Shown: positions 26,733-35,398 of the stretch, piece by piece
How positions within the stretch are numbered: the stretch's first letter is position 1
Layout of the letters: every line of letters begins with the position of its first letter
NCBI GenBank assembly: GCA_903929755.1
Contig: CAIYVZ010000138.1
Span: forward strand, 1 to 54,449
Source of the DNA: an uncultured Acidobacteriia bacterium
GTDB taxonomy: Bacteria > Acidobacteriota > Terriglobia > Bryobacterales > Bryobacteraceae
Direction of reading: 5' to 3'
DNA: 54,449 nt
Position numbers and translations under genes: made by a program
Notes under the pieces: model-generated
Databases searched by the model: none
What the model was told of the DNA's origin: nothing
What the model saw: only the letters and a program-made list of their open reading frames with translations

Positions 26733-26769
26733 GGGGGGCGACGACACGAGGCGTTCGGAGCTGCCGCTT

Positions 26770-28284
26770 CTACGGTTGGGAGCGGAAGGGACTGGCGGGA
26801 AGGCCTTCGGTGTTGTAGAGGTTGCCGTCCGGGTTGTCGGCCCACGAGTAGCGGACCTGAACCGGTTCCGAGACGGTGCCGGTGGAGACAATCACGGACG
26901 CGCCGTCGAGCTTCGCGTCGGCGGGCACAAAGGTTCCGTTGGCTCCGGCGATTTCAAAACCATTCAGCGGGCCGTTCTTTGCCACCAGACCGCCGCCGGT
27001 TTGATCGAACCACACGCGCAGGGCTGCTCCGTCGCGCGAGACCTGCCGGTAGAGCGGGCCGGAGTAAGTGAGCTTTTCGCCATAGGCGACAGAGCGTGCG
27101 GCGAGTGCGAGCCGGAGGCCGACATCCTGCTTGTTGGTGGGATGGATGTTGGTGGGGTTCCCCACATCGATGGTGACGGCCATGCCCGTATTGGTCAACT
27201 GGAGGGTCTGGCGCTGGGCCTCGCGGACCTCAGGCCAGAAGGGATTGGCTTTGTAGTTGGCGAGTTGAACATAGAAGAACGGGAAGTCGCCGACGCCCCA
27301 GGCGCGCCGCCAGTCCTTAATCATGGCCTGGAAAGCACGTCCATAGATACCGGCAGCCTGCGGGGAAGCGTTGCTTTCGCCCTGGTACCAGATTGCGCCT
27401 TTGATGGCGAAAGACGCGATGGGGGCGATCATGCCGTTGTAAAGTCCGGCTGGCATCCAGGGGCCGCCAGGGTTGGTACCGGGGGCACCGGGCTTGTTCC
27501 CGGGGGCGGGTTTGCCTTCCGTTTTGACTTTCGCCGCCGCGTCGTTCCATTCGGCGAGGCGCTGTTCGTATCGCGCCAGAGCGAGGGGGTACGCCTCCAT
27601 AGAGCGGGCCCAGTTTGCGGTGATTTGGGACAGTGCGGGCTCCTCGCCGATGGCGCGAAGGCTCATCCATGCCTCCACGGGAGTTCCGCCCCAGAAGCTT
27701 TCGATGATGCCTTGGGGGATGCCGGCGGCGGAGCTCTTTTCCTGCAGATGGCGGGCGAAGAAGAAGGCGACGGCGGAAGCGCCGGAGGCGTTTTGCGGGG
27801 TGATGGAGGTCCAGCCCTGAGCTGTCATGTCTTCGAGGGGGTAATCGGCAGGTTTGCGGGTAACCTTGATGCGGCGAATGTTTGGGTAGTTGGCGGCGGC
27901 GATCTCGGCTTCGGCGTTGGTTACCTGGCGAAGCTGGAACTCCATGTTGGACTGGCCCGAGGCAACCCAGACGTCGCCGACGAGGACGTCAGAAAACGAA
28001 ATCGTGTTGGTGCCGGTGATCGTCAGGGGGAAAGGCCCACCGGCGTCACCTGGCGCGAGATAAAGGCTCCATCGGCCCAGAGTGTCTGCCTTTGTCCCCT
28101 GCGTGGAATTGCGGAAGGCGGCGCTGACGGCTTCACCGGGCGCGGCTTTGCCCCAGAGGTGGACGGGCACGCCTCTTTGGAGCACCATATGGTCGGTCAG
28201 AATTGCCGGGAGTGTAATCTCGGCTGAGAGGCTGGCGGCCAAGGCAAGGGCGGAGACAAGAATTCGGATTCGCATGGGACGCAC
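26770..28284 (-). CDS. Secreted sialate O-acetylesterase-like protein
   Basis: A 504-residue protein with a signal peptide (RIRILVSALALAASLSAE; ATG 28275 is an equally good start). The SGNH-type esterase block has nucleophile Ser in WVASGQSNMEF. IIESFWGGTPVEAWMS, IWYQGESNAS and the late HPTNKQDVGLRLALAAR carry the remaining catalytic residues. The N-terminal ILTDHMVLQRGVPVHLWGKAAPGE strand is typical of sialate 9-O-acetylesterases. In soil bacteria these enzymes mostly de-acetylate plant or microbial glycans. It is probably periplasmic and stands alone on the minus strand, convergent with the transglutaminase operon. Confidence 0.92.
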   Translation of the reverse strand: MRPMRIRILVSALALAASLSAEITLPAILTDHMVLQRGVPVHLWGKAAPGEAVSAAFRNSTQGTKADTLGRWSLYLAPGDAGGPFPLTITGTNTISFSDVLVGDVWVASGQSNMEFQLRQVTNAEAEIAAANYPNIRRIKVTRKPADYPLEDMTAQGWTSITPQNASGASAVAFFFARHLQEKSSAAGIPQGIIESFWGGTPVEAWMSLRAIGEEPALSQITANWARSMEAYPLALARYEQRLAEWNDAAAKVKTEGKPAPGNKPGAPGTNPGGPWMPAGLYNGMIAPIASFAIKGAIWYQGESNASPQAAGIYGRAFQAMIKDWRRAWGVGDFPFFYVQLANYKANPFWPEVREAQRQTLQLTNTGMAVTIDVGNPTNIHPTNKQDVGLRLALAARSVAYGEKLTYSGPLYRQVSRDGAALRVWFDQTGGGLVAKNGPLNGFEIAGANGTFVPADAKLDGASVIVSTGTVSEPVQVRYSWADNPDGNLYNTEGLPASPFRSQP

Positions 28285-28484
28285 TAATTCTATTACAGGT
28301 TAGGCGGAACAGTGGCGCTTCTGTGGCGCAGACTTGGGTGAGTTTCGTGAACTTGAGTGGCGAGAGCGACTTTGGCGAGCCGGGTACCGACTGCCGTGGG
28401 GGAACCCGGCGAACCGGCATGGCGGGCGCGGCGGAGCATGAAGTCCGCGGCGCGAATACGCAACGGGGTTGTCGCCCCCAGGGA

Positions 28485-28889
28485 CTATTGGACAGGGTCT
28501 CCGAAGGCAGATCTCAAATCAGTTTGAGAAAAGTCGTTCCCGATGAACAGCAGCGGCTCCCCGAGAAACCGGGCAAGGCCATAGGAAAAGCAGTCGCCGA
28601 AATTGAGGGCTGCCCGGTGTCTGCCCTTCCCGAAGCGGCGAAAGCCTTCTGTTGCAAGCTCTACGTGTCGCTCGGTGAGAGGCACAATCTCAATCGGCGT
28701 ATTCGCGAGCCATCGATCAAAGGTGATTGTCGCGGAACTGCCGAAGCGGGATTCGAGGACGATTCTGACTTCGAGGACTGAGGCCGTGGAAATCTGAAGC
28801 GACTGGGCCTCGTCCATTGCACGGATACAACTCTGTGCGGCGGGCTCCTCGGTCAGAATTGCTATTACCGCCGAAGTGTCAATCACCAT
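28485..28889 (-). CDS. vapC: VapC-type PIN-domain RNase toxin
   Basis: A 134-residue PIN domain with the acidic residues in place: VIDTSAVIAIL at the start, SVLEVRIVLESRFG in the middle, LNFGDCFSYGLAR and LLFIGNDFSQTD at the end. The first codon overlaps the vapB stop (TGATG), so translation is coupled. VapC toxins cleave tRNA or rRNA and are held inactive by VapB. The full acidic set and intact frame suggest an active toxin. It is the only undamaged toxin in this island. Confidence 0.93.
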   Translation of the reverse strand: MVIDTSAVIAILTEEPAAQSCIRAMDEAQSLQISTASVLEVRIVLESRFGSSATITFDRWLANTPIEIVPLTERHVELATEGFRRFGKGRHRAALNFGDCFSYGLARFLGEPLLFIGNDFSQTDLRSAFGDPVQ

Positions 28890-29143
28890 CAGGTTGGCAG
28901 GCCATTTTCGTCATAGCCGAGGATTTCATCGGCTGGCCGGGGATCGAGTACAGGGAGACGCCTGATGGTGACGCCGAGCTTTGCGAGTTCGGTACCGACT
29001 CCGGTACGGCGGCGTGGCAACTGATGTCTGTTCAGCCGTTCCCGAAGGGAGCGAACTACCGTTTCGGTGAGACTCTCTCCGGTAAGCGCCGCGAGTTGCC
29101 TGGCAAGCCGATCCGCCTCGTCGTTCTTGATGCTGAATGCCAT
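28889..29143 (-). CDS. vapB: VapB antitoxin (Rv0623/PSK-type)
   Basis: An 84-residue antitoxin beginning MAFSIKNDEADRLARQLAALTGES with the helix TETVVRSLRERL. This is the ribbon-helix-helix-like N-terminus of the PSK_trans_fac family. The C-terminus, ending PADEILGYDENGLPT, is the expected toxin-binding tail. It lies directly upstream of vapC and behind a perfect 12-bp palindrome. Confidence 0.92.
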   Translation of the reverse strand: MAFSIKNDEADRLARQLAALTGESLTETVVRSLRERLNRHQLPRRRTGVGTELAKLGVTIRRLPVLDPRPADEILGYDENGLPT

Positions 29144-29147
29144 CTAT

Positions 29148-29159
29148 CTAGAATTCTAG
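29148..29159. promoter_or_regulatory. Palindromic operator of vapBC
   Basis: CTAGAATTCTAG is a perfect 12-bp palindrome starting 4 nt before the vapB ATG. Toxin-antitoxin operons are usually autorepressed at such sites. Confidence 0.55.
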
Positions 29160-29194
29160 CATTAACCGGGATGGACCGGGGTAGACGCTACAGG

Positions 29195-29474
29195 CTACGG
29201 CGTCAACACAGAAAGCTCTGGAAAGACTTCGAAATCTCCGGTATTGAACGTGTAAATTCGGTGAATTCCATTGGCCTGCATGGTGGCGATGATTTGCAGG
29301 TCTAACACATTCCCGCCCGTGACGGGTCGGCGCTGCAGGAGTGCCATCCATCCGGCCACGGCGCGCACTGGAGTCGGCAGAATCTGGAGGCCGGGAAGAG
29401 AGATGCTGCGGCGCGCCTGCGTTCAGAGCGCAGGCCAGAACGTTGGCATCGAGAACGCCCGGTTCAACGGACAT
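29195..29474 (-). pseudogene. Broken PIN-domain toxin (internal deletion and frameshift)
   Basis: From ATG 29474 the frame gives a normal PIN start (MSVEPGVLDANVLACALNAG), then turns to nonsense. Another frame of the same strand resumes the family's end, NVLDLQIIATMQANGIH followed by RIYTFNTGDFEVFPE, and stops at TAG 29195-29197. The middle of the domain, with the central acidic residue, is mostly missing; the whole piece spans only about 93 codons against the usual 130. The toxin is almost surely inactive. Confidence 0.75.
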
Positions 29475-29696
29475 CGTGGTAGATTTCGCTGCGGTGGAGA
29501 GTCCCCATGTCTCCCAGATGTAATGCTCGGAGATGTAAGCGGGGTAGTTTCGACGCCGTAGCGCTGGAAGCAGCAACGTGAGCCGCGGCTGCGAGTTCGC
29601 GCATAAGCCGTTCCAGCAGGGCCTCCACCGAAACACCTTGCCGCAGGACTTCATCGTTGAGGCTGGCTTCGGTCTCATTGGCATTGCGAGACTCAT
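29464..29696 (-). pseudogene. Remnant of the cognate antitoxin, frameshifted near its start
   Basis: One frame encodes ETEASLNDEVLRQGVSVEALLERLMREL and ends LRALHLGDMGTLHRSEIYHDVR, a typical antitoxin tail for PIN toxins. The ATG with a good ribosome-binding site (AGAGGAAA, then ATG at 29696) is in a different frame, so a frameshift lies in the first codons. No alternative start exists in the antitoxin frame before its conserved part. It overlaps the broken PIN gene by 11 bp, as in intact pairs. Confidence 0.65.
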
Positions 29697-30024
29697 GAGT
29701 TTTTCCTCTTCTACAGATTACCGTGTATGCCACGGCAACCAGCGGAAGATAAATGGAGTAGAGTCCGCAGGTCACTCGCCAGCCATCGATCAAAAGTGAA
29801 CTTGATGGCCAAGGGCCGCTAACCCGGTTCCAGCGAGATCTTTGGCTCTGATTCCAAGGAGTGCAACGACCGGCAGGCATCCATTGCTCATTAGGGAGCG
29901 GATTCCAATGGAGTGGCCATCAAGTGCAGCGCCCCGCCTGACCGCCATGCCAACCTGCGGAAGTGACATGGGGCGAGTGACCCTGGTGCTTGATGCCAAC
30001 TTTCCAGCGTGGCAAAGCCACCTA
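29697..30024. other. Gene-poor stretch with a VapC fragment
   Basis: No intact gene was found. On the minus strand near 29770-29800 the codons for FTFDRWLAS match the FDRWLAN segment of the intact VapC at about 28710. The DNA GCCATCGATCAAA is shared exactly. This suggests the remains of another VapC copy. The rest shows nothing recognisable. Confidence 0.45.
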
Positions 30025-30324
30025 TTAAAATACGGTGGTTTCAAGATTGCGTCCTCCGTACAGGATACGCAGGATTGTCACGGTGCCAGGTGTGATGCGG
30101 AAAGCGATAACTGCGCGGCGTTCGAAGCCGAGCACGCGAAGACCGGGACGCAAGTCGTTACGCAAGGCGCCTCTTGCGGGGAAAACAGACAGATTGCGGC
30201 AATGATCTTCGATCCGGTCGATATAACCGATGGCGCGATCCTCACCATCACGTGAGGCTATGTAGTCTTAAAGGTCAAGCAGATCGGCGAGAGCCTCAGG
30301 GCTGTATTCAATCCTGTGACTCAC
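30025..30324 (-). pseudogene. parE: ParE toxin interrupted by one in-frame stop codon
   Basis: From GTG 30324 (overlapping parD by 17 bp) the frame reads VSHRIEYSPEALADLLDL, then TAA (30268-30270), then continues DYIASRDGEDRAIGYIDRIE and ends GFERRAVIAFRI with VTILRILYGGRNL. This is a full-length RelE/ParE-fold protein of 99 codons, broken only at codon 19. In homologues this position is usually Tyr (LLDLYDYIA), so one base change from TAT or TAC explains it. The product, if any, is inactive. Confidence 0.8.
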
Positions 30325-30610
30325 GCGATTTCCGGTTTAGGCGGTCGGCATGCCGGGCACGAACAGTGGCGAAGGTTTCCTCCGCTGAAATCGCGCGCTT
30401 TGGGTCGGACTGCATGGCGTCATAGACACCGATGACCTGTTCGCGCAGCCAGTGTTCTACAACTGTGTCGCGTTCCTGCAAGGCTCGCAATCCTGCACGC
30501 ACCACTTCACTACCCGAAGCGTAGGTGCCGGAGGCGACGAGAGTATCAATGTAGACGCCCTGCTCCGTGGGCAGGCTAAAGGTCCGTTTCTCAGGTGACG
30601 GCATAGCCAT
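30308..30610 (-). CDS. parD: ParD-type antitoxin
   Basis: A 100-residue ribbon-helix-helix antitoxin (KRTFSLPTEQGVYIDTLVASGTYASGSEVVRAGLRAL), with a toxin-binding C-terminus (LREQVIGVYDAM, AISAEETFATVRARHADRL). The gene is intact although its partner ParE carries a stop codon. ATG 30604 is an alternative start. An inverted repeat just upstream is its likely operator. Confidence 0.92.
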   Translation of the reverse strand: MAMPSPEKRTFSLPTEQGVYIDTLVASGTYASGSEVVRAGLRALQERDTVVEHWLREQVIGVYDAMQSDPKRAISAEETFATVRARHADRLNRKSRESQD

Positions 30611-30611
30611 A

Positions 30612-30628
30612 GTATGACACTTTCATAC
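30612..30628. promoter_or_regulatory. Inverted-repeat operator of parDE
   Basis: GTATGA-cactt-TCATAC is a perfect 6-bp inverted repeat beginning 2 bp before the parD ATG. It is a probable autorepression site. Confidence 0.5.
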
Positions 30629-30647
30629 CGGCCCTGGAGGCTCGTGC

Positions 30648-31946
30648 TTAGTTCACCGGGAGGGTAAAGCGGAGGAGGGCTCCGGGGTGGGCGTTTTCGG
30701 CGGTGATGTCTCCGTGGTGGACCCTTATGGCGCGGCGGGCGATGGCGAGGCCGAGGCCGATTCCTCCGGTGGCTTCGTCGCGGGAGGGGTCGGCTCGGAA
30801 GAAGGGGTCGAAGATGCGGGGGATGAGGTTTTCGGGGATGCCGGAGCCGTGGTCGCGGATGGCGATTTTGATTTGGGCCTGGTTGCGGTAGAGGTGGATT
30901 TCGACGGTGCCGCCGGGGGGCGAGTAGCGGATCGCGTTGCGGATCACGTTCTCAAAAGCGCGGTGGAGGAGTTCGGCGTTGCCTGGGACGGTGACGGCGG
31001 CGGATGAGGTGAAGGAGATACGGCAGTGGTTGGCTTCGGCTTCGACGGCGCAGTCGGCGGCGAGGTTTTGCAGGAGCTCGTTGAGGGGGACGTCTTCCAT
31101 ATCGACGGTGGCGGGGTCGCCTTCCATGCGGGCCATGTCGATGAGGGTTCCGACGAGCGAGGAGAGGCGCTCGATTTCGCGGCGGAGGCGGAGGGCGGAG
31201 GCGTCGCGGTCAGGAGTCTTGCGGACCATTTCGGCTTCGAAGGTGAGGCGGGCGAGGGGGGAGCGGAGTTCGTGGGAGACATCCTGGAGGAGTTGGCGTT
31301 CGGCGACGAGGAGGGTCTGGATGCGGTCGGCCATGGCGTTGAAGGAGTGGCCGAGGTTGGCGATTTCATCCTTTGATTTTTTGGGGGCGGGAGAGCGGGC
31401 GGCGAGGTCGCCCTGGCCGAAGCGATCGACGACGGCGGTGAGGCGGCGGAGGGGGGAGGCGATGCGGGCGGCGACGAGCCAATAGAGGGCGGCGACGGTG
31501 GCGAGGACGATGAGGTAGAAAGGGGCGAAGGTGAAGGGGGAGAAGGGCTGGCGGACGATGCCGACCCAGGCGTAGCGGCCGTCGTCGGAGGTGCGGGCGT
31601 AGATGAACTGGTCGTCCTGGCGGGACATCCAGCGGGGCTGGCCGCCCATGAGGCGAATGATGGCGGAGCGGTCTTCGCCGGTTTCGAGATCTTTGCCGCG
31701 GGAGTCAGTGAGGTGGTGTTCGACGGCGCCGGCGCTTTTGAGATCGGCGAGGTATTCGGAGAGGCGGGTGGGACCGCCGCCCTGGTAGGCCTGGCGTGCC
31801 TGGAGAAAGTGGAAGCTGTTATAGCGGTCGAGGCTCTCCATGAGGGGGCCGCCGATGACGCTGCGGGAGACCATGGTGAAGACGGCGAGGGAGATGAGGA
31901 GGGCGGCGACGGACCAGAAGATGATTTTGGCGGAGATGGACCTCAT
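30648..31946 (-). CDS. Two-component sensor histidine kinase (CpxA-like)
   Basis: A 432-residue inner-membrane kinase. Transmembrane helices at about 7-29 and 140-160 flank a periplasmic sensor of about 110 residues. HAMP at 161-215 (RIASPLRRLTAVVDRFGQGDL), then the dimerisation helix with His225 in QDVSHELRSPLARL. ATP-binding motifs: FENVIRNAIRYSP, IRDHGSGIPE, IFDPFFRAD and GGIGLGLAIA. The H-box and HAMP resemble CpxA-type envelope-stress kinases. It follows its response regulator with a 1-bp overlap (TAATG), so the two form one operon. The signal is unknown; envelope stress is a guess. Confidence 0.94.
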   Translation of the reverse strand: MRSISAKIIFWSVAALLISLAVFTMVSRSVIGGPLMESLDRYNSFHFLQARQAYQGGGPTRLSEYLADLKSAGAVEHHLTDSRGKDLETGEDRSAIIRLMGGQPRWMSRQDDQFIYARTSDDGRYAWVGIVRQPFSPFTFAPFYLIVLATVAALYWLVAARIASPLRRLTAVVDRFGQGDLAARSPAPKKSKDEIANLGHSFNAMADRIQTLLVAERQLLQDVSHELRSPLARLTFEAEMVRKTPDRDASALRLRREIERLSSLVGTLIDMARMEGDPATVDMEDVPLNELLQNLAADCAVEAEANHCRISFTSSAAVTVPGNAELLHRAFENVIRNAIRYSPPGGTVEIHLYRNQAQIKIAIRDHGSGIPENLIPRIFDPFFRADPSRDEATGGIGLGLAIARRAIRVHHGDITAENAHPGALLRFTLPVN

Positions 31947-32650
31947 TATTGGAGCTCTTCTTCCGCCAGCAGATAGCCTACGCTGCGGACGGTGCGGATG
32001 ACGATGCCGGCGCCTTCGGTCTTTTTGCGGAGGCGGCTGATGTGGACTTCGACGGCGCGTTCGAAGGGCGTGGCTTTGCGCTGGTAGAGCATGCCCCAGA
32101 CTTCATCGCGGGAGACGACGCGGCCAGCGGCGCGGGCGAGGATGTCGAGAATGTCGAATTCGGTGGAGGTGATGTCGAGGGGCTGGTCGGCGATCCAGAC
32201 GCGGCGGGTGGCGGCGCTGAGACGGAGGCGGCCGACTTCGGTGAGTTCGGGCTTGCTGGTGAGGGTGTGGCGGGAGCGGCGGAGGACGGCGGCGATGCGG
32301 GCGGCGAGTTCTTCGGGGCCGAAGGGTTTGGAGAGATAGTCGTCGGCGCCGGCGTTGAGGCCGAGGATGCGGTCCTGCTGGGCACCGCGGGCGGTGAGCA
32401 TGATGACGGGAACGGCGGAGCGGCGGCGGAGTTGGGTGAGGATTTCGAAGCCGTCGAGGCCGGGGAGCATGACGTCGAGGAGGATGAGATCGAAGGAGTC
32501 TTCCGTAGCGCGGGCGAGGCCGGTGGGACCGTCGTGGACGGCGTGGAGGGTATAGCCGGTGCCCTGGAAGAATTCGGCGATGAGCTGACAGAGACGGACG
32601 TCATCGTCAATGACCAAAATAGATGCGCTCTGGGGCTTTTCCTGTTCCAC
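31946..32650 (-). CDS. OmpR-family response regulator
   Basis: A 234-residue regulator. I start it at GTG 32650. The longer open frame upstream overlaps the divergent lipoprotein gene and has no coding character. The receiver domain has VIDDD, phospho-acceptor Asp59 in LILLDVMLPGLDG, the Thr of MLTARG and Lys in LSKPFGPEEL. The winged-helix output domain follows (LDITSTEFDILDILARAAGRVVSRDEV, then EVHISRLRKK and VRSVGYLL). It pairs with the downstream kinase. Confidence 0.94.
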   Translation of the reverse strand: MEQEKPQSASILVIDDDVRLCQLIAEFFQGTGYTLHAVHDGPTGLARATEDSFDLILLDVMLPGLDGFEILTQLRRRSAVPVIMLTARGAQQDRILGLNAGADDYLSKPFGPEELAARIAAVLRRSRHTLTSKPELTEVGRLRLSAATRRVWIADQPLDITSTEFDILDILARAAGRVVSRDEVWGMLYQRKATPFERAVEVHISRLRKKTEGAGIVIRTVRSVGYLLAEEELQ

Positions 32651-32747
32651 GCTGCTTTCAGTTCTACCGCATGTGGGGGTGAGGGTGGTGGAGGTGGGCT
32701 GGAGTTTAACAATTCTTGAGGGTGAAATTTGGTAGTATGCTGGGCTG

Positions 32748-33644
32748 ATGCGACTGACGATAGGTGTAATGGTGATGGCGGCGGGGCTGGGACTGGGCGG
32801 GTGTAGCAAGCCCGCGAGTACGGAAACGGGACCGACGGCGACCGTGATACTGAAGGACGGGTCGAAGTTCACCGGTGAGGTGACGAAGACGGATGTGGCC
32901 GAGATTACGCTGAAGGCACCGGGCGGGGAGACGCGGACATATCCAATGACGCAGGTGGCTGGCGTGCAGTATGCGCCGGTGGCGGGGCCTCCGGCAGTGG
33001 CGGTAACGAGCGACGCAAAGAGTATGCAGGAGAAGCTGCAAGGGAAGATGCAGCCTTCGGGGGCGAGTGTTGCGCCGCTAAAGGCGCCGACGGCTCCGCC
33101 CGCTCCGGTGGAGGAGATTCGCACGATACCTGCGGGCGCGTCGATTCGGATTCGGAATAACGAGGCGATCCATTCGGAGACGGCGAAGACGGGGCAGATT
33201 TTCTCGGGCCAGGTAGCGGAGGACGTGAAAGACGCGGACGGGAACGTGGCAATTCCGAAGGGTTCAGACGCGGCGCTGGTGGTGAAGGCGGTGGCGGGGC
33301 AAGGGAAGCTGCAGGGGCAGTCGGAACTGGTGCTGGATGTGGATTCGGTGACGGTGGGCGGGCGGAAGTACCAGATGGAGACGGTTGACCTGGTGGAGAA
33401 GGGCAAAGAGGGCGTGGGCACGAATAAGCGGACGGCTATTTATGCGGGCGGGGGGTCGGCTTTGGGCGGGATTATCGGGGCGATTGCCGGGGGCGGCAAG
33501 GGTGCGGCAATTGGGGCGTTGTCTGGGGCAGGTGCTGGCACGGCGGCGCAGGCGGTGACGCGGGGCAAGGCGGTGAAGGTGGCGTCCGAGACGGTGCTGA
33601 CGTTCAAGCTGGAGGCTCCGGTGCGGATTCGGGAGCTAAAGTAG
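32748..33644 (+). CDS. Lipoprotein with glycine-zipper domain
   Basis: A 298-residue protein with a lipobox (MAAGLGLGGC, Cys19 lipidated). Residues 30-75 resemble a small beta domain for a DGSKFTGEV-type motif. After an Ala/Pro linker comes EEIRTIPAGASIRIRNNEAI, a domain seen in acidobacterial envelope proteins. A Gly-rich zipper (GGGSALGGIIGAIAGGG) at about 227-262 is likely membrane-inserting. The C-terminal strand is VLTFKLEAPVRIREL. It is divergent from the two-component operon, so it may be a target of it. The exact function is unknown. Confidence 0.75.
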   Translation: MRLTIGVMVMAAGLGLGGCSKPASTETGPTATVILKDGSKFTGEVTKTDVAEITLKAPGGETRTYPMTQVAGVQYAPVAGPPAVAVTSDAKSMQEKLQGKMQPSGASVAPLKAPTAPPAPVEEIRTIPAGASIRIRNNEAIHSETAKTGQIFSGQVAEDVKDADGNVAIPKGSDAALVVKAVAGQGKLQGQSELVLDVDSVTVGGRKYQMETVDLVEKGKEGVGTNKRTAIYAGGGSALGGIIGAIAGGGKGAAIGALSGAGAGTAAQAVTRGKAVKVASETVLTFKLEAPVRIRELK

Positions 33645-33680
33645 GGCCATTTCCGTGCGAATTGGTAGGATGGTAAGTGC

Positions 33681-34919
33681 ATGGCAGATATCGCGCGGCG
33701 TAAATCAGTAACAGTCGAAGTCGGCAACGTGAAGGTGGGCGGGACGAACCCAATCGTTGTCCAGTCGATGACGAATACGGATACGGCGGATGTGACGTCG
33801 ACCGTGAATCAGGTGATGGCGTTGGCGAAGGCCGGGTCGGAACTGGTTCGGGTAACGGTGAACACGGATGCGGCGGCGGCGGCGGTGCCGAAGATTGTGG
33901 CGACGCTGGATATGTTTGGGGTACGGGTTCCGATTATCGGGGACTTCCACTACAACGGGCATTTGCTGCTGAAGAAGTATCCGGAGTGTGCGCGGGCGCT
34001 GGCGAAGTACCGAATTAATCCGGGAAACGTGAATATCGGCAAGAAGCACGACGATAACTTCCGGACGATGATTGAGGCGGCGATCGAGTATGGGAAGCCG
34101 GTCCGGATTGGGGTGAACTGGGGGTCTTTGGATGGCTCGCTGTTGACGCGCATGATGGACGAGAACAATCTGCTGGCGGAACCGAAGGACGCACGGAGCG
34201 TGACGCTGGACGCGATTGTGGCGAGCGCGGTGTTGTCGGCTGAGGCGGCAGAGAGTTACGGTTTGCCGCGGAACCGGATTATTCTGAGCGCGAAGGTTAG
34301 TGGCGTACAGGATTTGATTGATGTATACCGGGCGCTGGCGCGGCAGTCGGACCATTGTCTGCATTTGGGGTTGACGGAAGCCGGGTTGGGCGCGAAGGGT
34401 ATAGTGGCGACGACGGCGGGGCTGGCGGTGCTGCTGCAGGAGGGGATTGGCGACACGATTCGGGCGTCGCTGACGCCGCTGCCGAATGGCGACCGGACGG
34501 AAGAAGTGATTGTCAGCCAGCAGATTCTGCAGTCGATGGGGATTCGGAGCTTTACGCCTCAGGTGACGGCTTGTCCGGGATGTGGACGGACGACGAGCAC
34601 GTTCTTCCAGGATATGGCGGACCAGATCCAGACGTATCTGCGGGAGCAGATGCCGGTTTGGAAGGGCCAGTATACGGGCGTGGAAGAGATGAAGGTGGCG
34701 GTGATGGGCTGCATTGTGAACGGGCCGGGAGAATCGAAGCACGCCAACCTGGGGATCTCGCTGCCGGGGACGTTTGAAGAACCGGTGGCTCCGGTTTATA
34801 TAGATGGAAAGCTTTCGCGGACGCTGCGCGGGGATGCGATTGTGGCAGAGTTCATTGAGATTCTGAATGTGTATGTGGCCGGGCATTATGCCGCGGTTGC
34901 GGAACCAGTGTTCGCTTAG
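33681..34919 (+). CDS. ispG: 4-hydroxy-3-methylbut-2-enyl diphosphate synthase IspG (GcpE)
   Basis: A 412-residue iron-sulfur enzyme that converts methylerythritol cyclodiphosphate to HMBPP in the MEP isoprenoid pathway. It starts with the TIM-barrel motif [13 protein letters not shown]. It carries the 4Fe-4S ligands Cys298 and Cys301 (TACPGCGRT) and Cys344 with Glu351 ([11 protein letters not shown]). The length is typical of the bacterial short form without the plant insertion. The DUF2203 gene follows with no gap, so they are probably co-transcribed. Confidence 0.96.
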   Translation: MADIARRKSVTVEVGNVKVGGTNPIVVQSMTNTDTADVTSTVNQVMALAKAGSELVRVTVNTDAAAAAVPKIVATLDMFGVRVPIIGDFHYNGHLLLKKYPECARALAKYRINPGNVNIGKKHDDNFRTMIEAAIEYGKPVRIGVNWGSLDGSLLTRMMDENNLLAEPKDARSVTLDAIVASAVLSAEAAESYGLPRNRIILSAKVSGVQDLIDVYRALARQSDHCLHLGLTEAGLGAKGIVATTAGLAVLLQEGIGDTIRASLTPLPNGDRTEEVIVSQQILQSMGIRSFTPQVTACPGCGRTTSTFFQDMADQIQTYLREQMPVWKGQYTGVEEMKVAVMGCIVNGPGESKHANLGISLPGTFEEPVAPVYIDGKLSRTLRGDAIVAEFIEILNVYVAGHYAAVAEPVFA

Positions 34920-35360
34920 ATGCCGAGATATTTCACGCTGGAAGAAGCGCGACGGATGCTGCCGTTTGCGGAGCGGTCGATTCGGGAAGCGGTAGAGTCG
35001 CGAGGGCGGGCGGGCGCTGCGGAGACGTGGCTGCGGAGCCTTTCGCAAAGGATTATGATGTCGGGCGGGATGGCGGTGGATACGGCGGCGGTGGAGTCGT
35101 GGAAGGCGCAGTATGATTCCAGTTCGAAGATACTGAAACGGTCGATGGACGGTTTGGAAGAGGCCGGGATTCAGGTGAAGGACCTGGAGGTGGGGCTGGT
35201 GGACTTCCCGTCGTTGTACCGTGGTGCGGAGGTTTGTATCTGCTGGCGGATGGATGAAGGTGACATCCGGTACTGGCATGGGATGACGGAAGGGTTCGGG
35301 GGGCGGAAAGAGATTGATGAAGATTTCATTCGAAACCACCGGGGCGAGACGTTAACTTAG
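34920..35360 (+). CDS. DUF2203 family protein
   Basis: A 146-residue protein matching DUF2203: MPRYFTLEEARRMLP at the start, IQVKDLEVGLVDFPSLYRG and EVCICWRMDEGDIRYWHG near the end. The function is not known; the family is small, soluble and widespread. It begins on the base after the ispG stop. Confidence 0.9.
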   Translation: MPRYFTLEEARRMLPFAERSIREAVESRGRAGAAETWLRSLSQRIMMSGGMAVDTAAVESWKAQYDSSSKILKRSMDGLEEAGIQVKDLEVGLVDFPSLYRGAEVCICWRMDEGDIRYWHGMTEGFGGRKEIDEDFIRNHRGETLT

Positions 35361-35398
35361 GACTGGCTGGAATTCCGAAAATTTGATATTGTGATGTT

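Noticed and set aside
28323-28781. 152-residue plus-strand ORF over the VapC region
   Set aside because: Antisense of VapC, which has the full PIN motif set on the minus strand.
29842-30255. 137-residue plus-strand ORF across the ParE area
   Set aside because: Antisense to the clear ParE remnant; no family motif.
32651-33421. Long N-terminal extension of the OmpR-type regulator
   Set aside because: It overlaps the divergent lipoprotein gene and has no coding character; the receiver begins just after GTG 32650.
33705-35339. 544-residue minus-strand ORF rich in Arg and His
   Set aside because: It is antisense to ispG and DUF2203, which have clear family motifs; the minus frame has none.
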